From Coriobacteriaceae bacterium (GTDB lineage: Bacteria > Actinomycetota > Coriobacteriia > Coriobacteriales > UMGS124), in assembly GCA_019421015.1 (NCBI GenBank), contig JAHZGC010000014.1:37586-101585 (forward strand): a stretch of 64,000 bases of DNA, written 5' to 3'. The notes beneath the pieces are model-generated. The model had not been told where the DNA came from. It did not search any database and saw nothing but the letters and a program-made list of their open reading frames with translations. The stretch's first letter is position 1, and each line of letters starts with the position of its first letter. The translations under genes were made by a program, and so were the position numbers. This document shows positions 63,887-64,000 of the stretch, in pieces.

Positions 63887-64000
63887 CGGTCCTTTTGGCC
63901 GGCAAGGCAGGTGCACCTGGGCTTCAAGGGGGTATGGGATTGATAACGCCAGAAGACAAGCAGAAGATCCGCGAGGCGACCGACCTCGTCGCCCTGGTGG
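63587..64000 (+). repeat. Tandem direct repeat of the dnaG 5' region
   Basis: Bases 63587-63641 recur without a mismatch at 63946-64000 (offset 359 bp, limited by the window end). The first copy carries a full zinc-finger domain with its own stop; the second is truncated by the window. Confidence 0.9.
63940..64000 (+). CDS. dnaG: DNA primase DnaG, 5' end (partial, cut by window edge)
   Basis: Only the first ~20 codons are visible: ITPEDKQKIREATDLVALV, identical to the start of the preceding zinc-finger gene over 55 bases. TTG 63940 is 7 bases after AAGGGGG and is the best-spaced start; ATG 63934 is in frame but almost touches that site. By inference this is the full-length primase, since the upstream copy lacks the catalytic region. 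The remainder lies outside the window. Confidence 0.65.
   Translation, partial: MITPEDKQKIREATDLVALV

Overview
The window is GC-rich and gene-dense and looks chromosomal. Tat-exported FAD oxidoreductases paired with multi-membrane-span LuxR regulators, GTG/TTG starts and the overall gene style suggest an anaerobic actinobacterium of class Coriobacteriia (Collinsella/Olsenella-like). That placement is inference from gene content, not from a marker comparison.

Region 1 (1-18000) is mostly accessory. It begins with the end of pstC, then pstA, pstB and a PhoB/PhoR-type two-component pair with no phoU in the window. Next come a MarR regulator with a well-defined promoter/operator and a nitroreductase, a small EncFtn-like half-ferritin with a lysine-rich tail, a 577-bp gene-free and partly AT-rich gap, and a Tat-signal FAD oxidoreductase divergent from a membrane LuxR regulator. 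A minus-strand nucleoside operon follows (Tat-signal MTA/SAH-type deaminase, purine nucleoside phosphorylase, patatin). A GT4 glycosyltransferase resembling SqdX and a clear UDP-sulfoquinovose synthase flank an SPFH protein plus ribbon-helix-helix pair, which suggests sulfoquinovosyl lipid synthesis. Ribosomal protein L28 closes the region.

Region 2 (18000-36500) holds a heterodimeric ABC exporter and then a housekeeping run: Asp23/Gls24-fakA-recG-coaD-coiled-coil protein-yceD-rpmF-plsX-rnc-smc-ftsY-ffh. Region 3 (36500-54700) contains a HAD hydrolase, ftsH, an L,D-transpeptidase, a T-box-controlled ileS with lspA and an rluD-type gene, a processive-type GT2 with a ferrochelatase, degV, guaB, leuS and a cytidylate-kinase-like gene. 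Region 4 (54900-64000) is the rimP-nusA-ylxR-infB-rbfA-nrnA-truB-ribF translation/transcription cluster. It ends in a tandem duplication of the 5' part of dnaG: a complete stand-alone zinc-finger copy, then the start of a second copy cut by the window edge.

The most unusual signals are non-coding. Two intergenic elements (13203-13333 and 36528-36658) have identical geometry: four 26-bp units arranged + + - - with spacers of 6, 15 and 6 bp. Each supplies the C-terminal codons and stop of the neighbouring minus-strand gene. A second family consists of large two-tier hairpins: two 108-bp copies bounded by CTAG (48324-48431 and 54707-54814) and two relatives plus a partial copy between guaB and leuS. 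Their stems differ in sequence but stay paired, while the internal-loop linkers are conserved. Neither family matches an element I can name.
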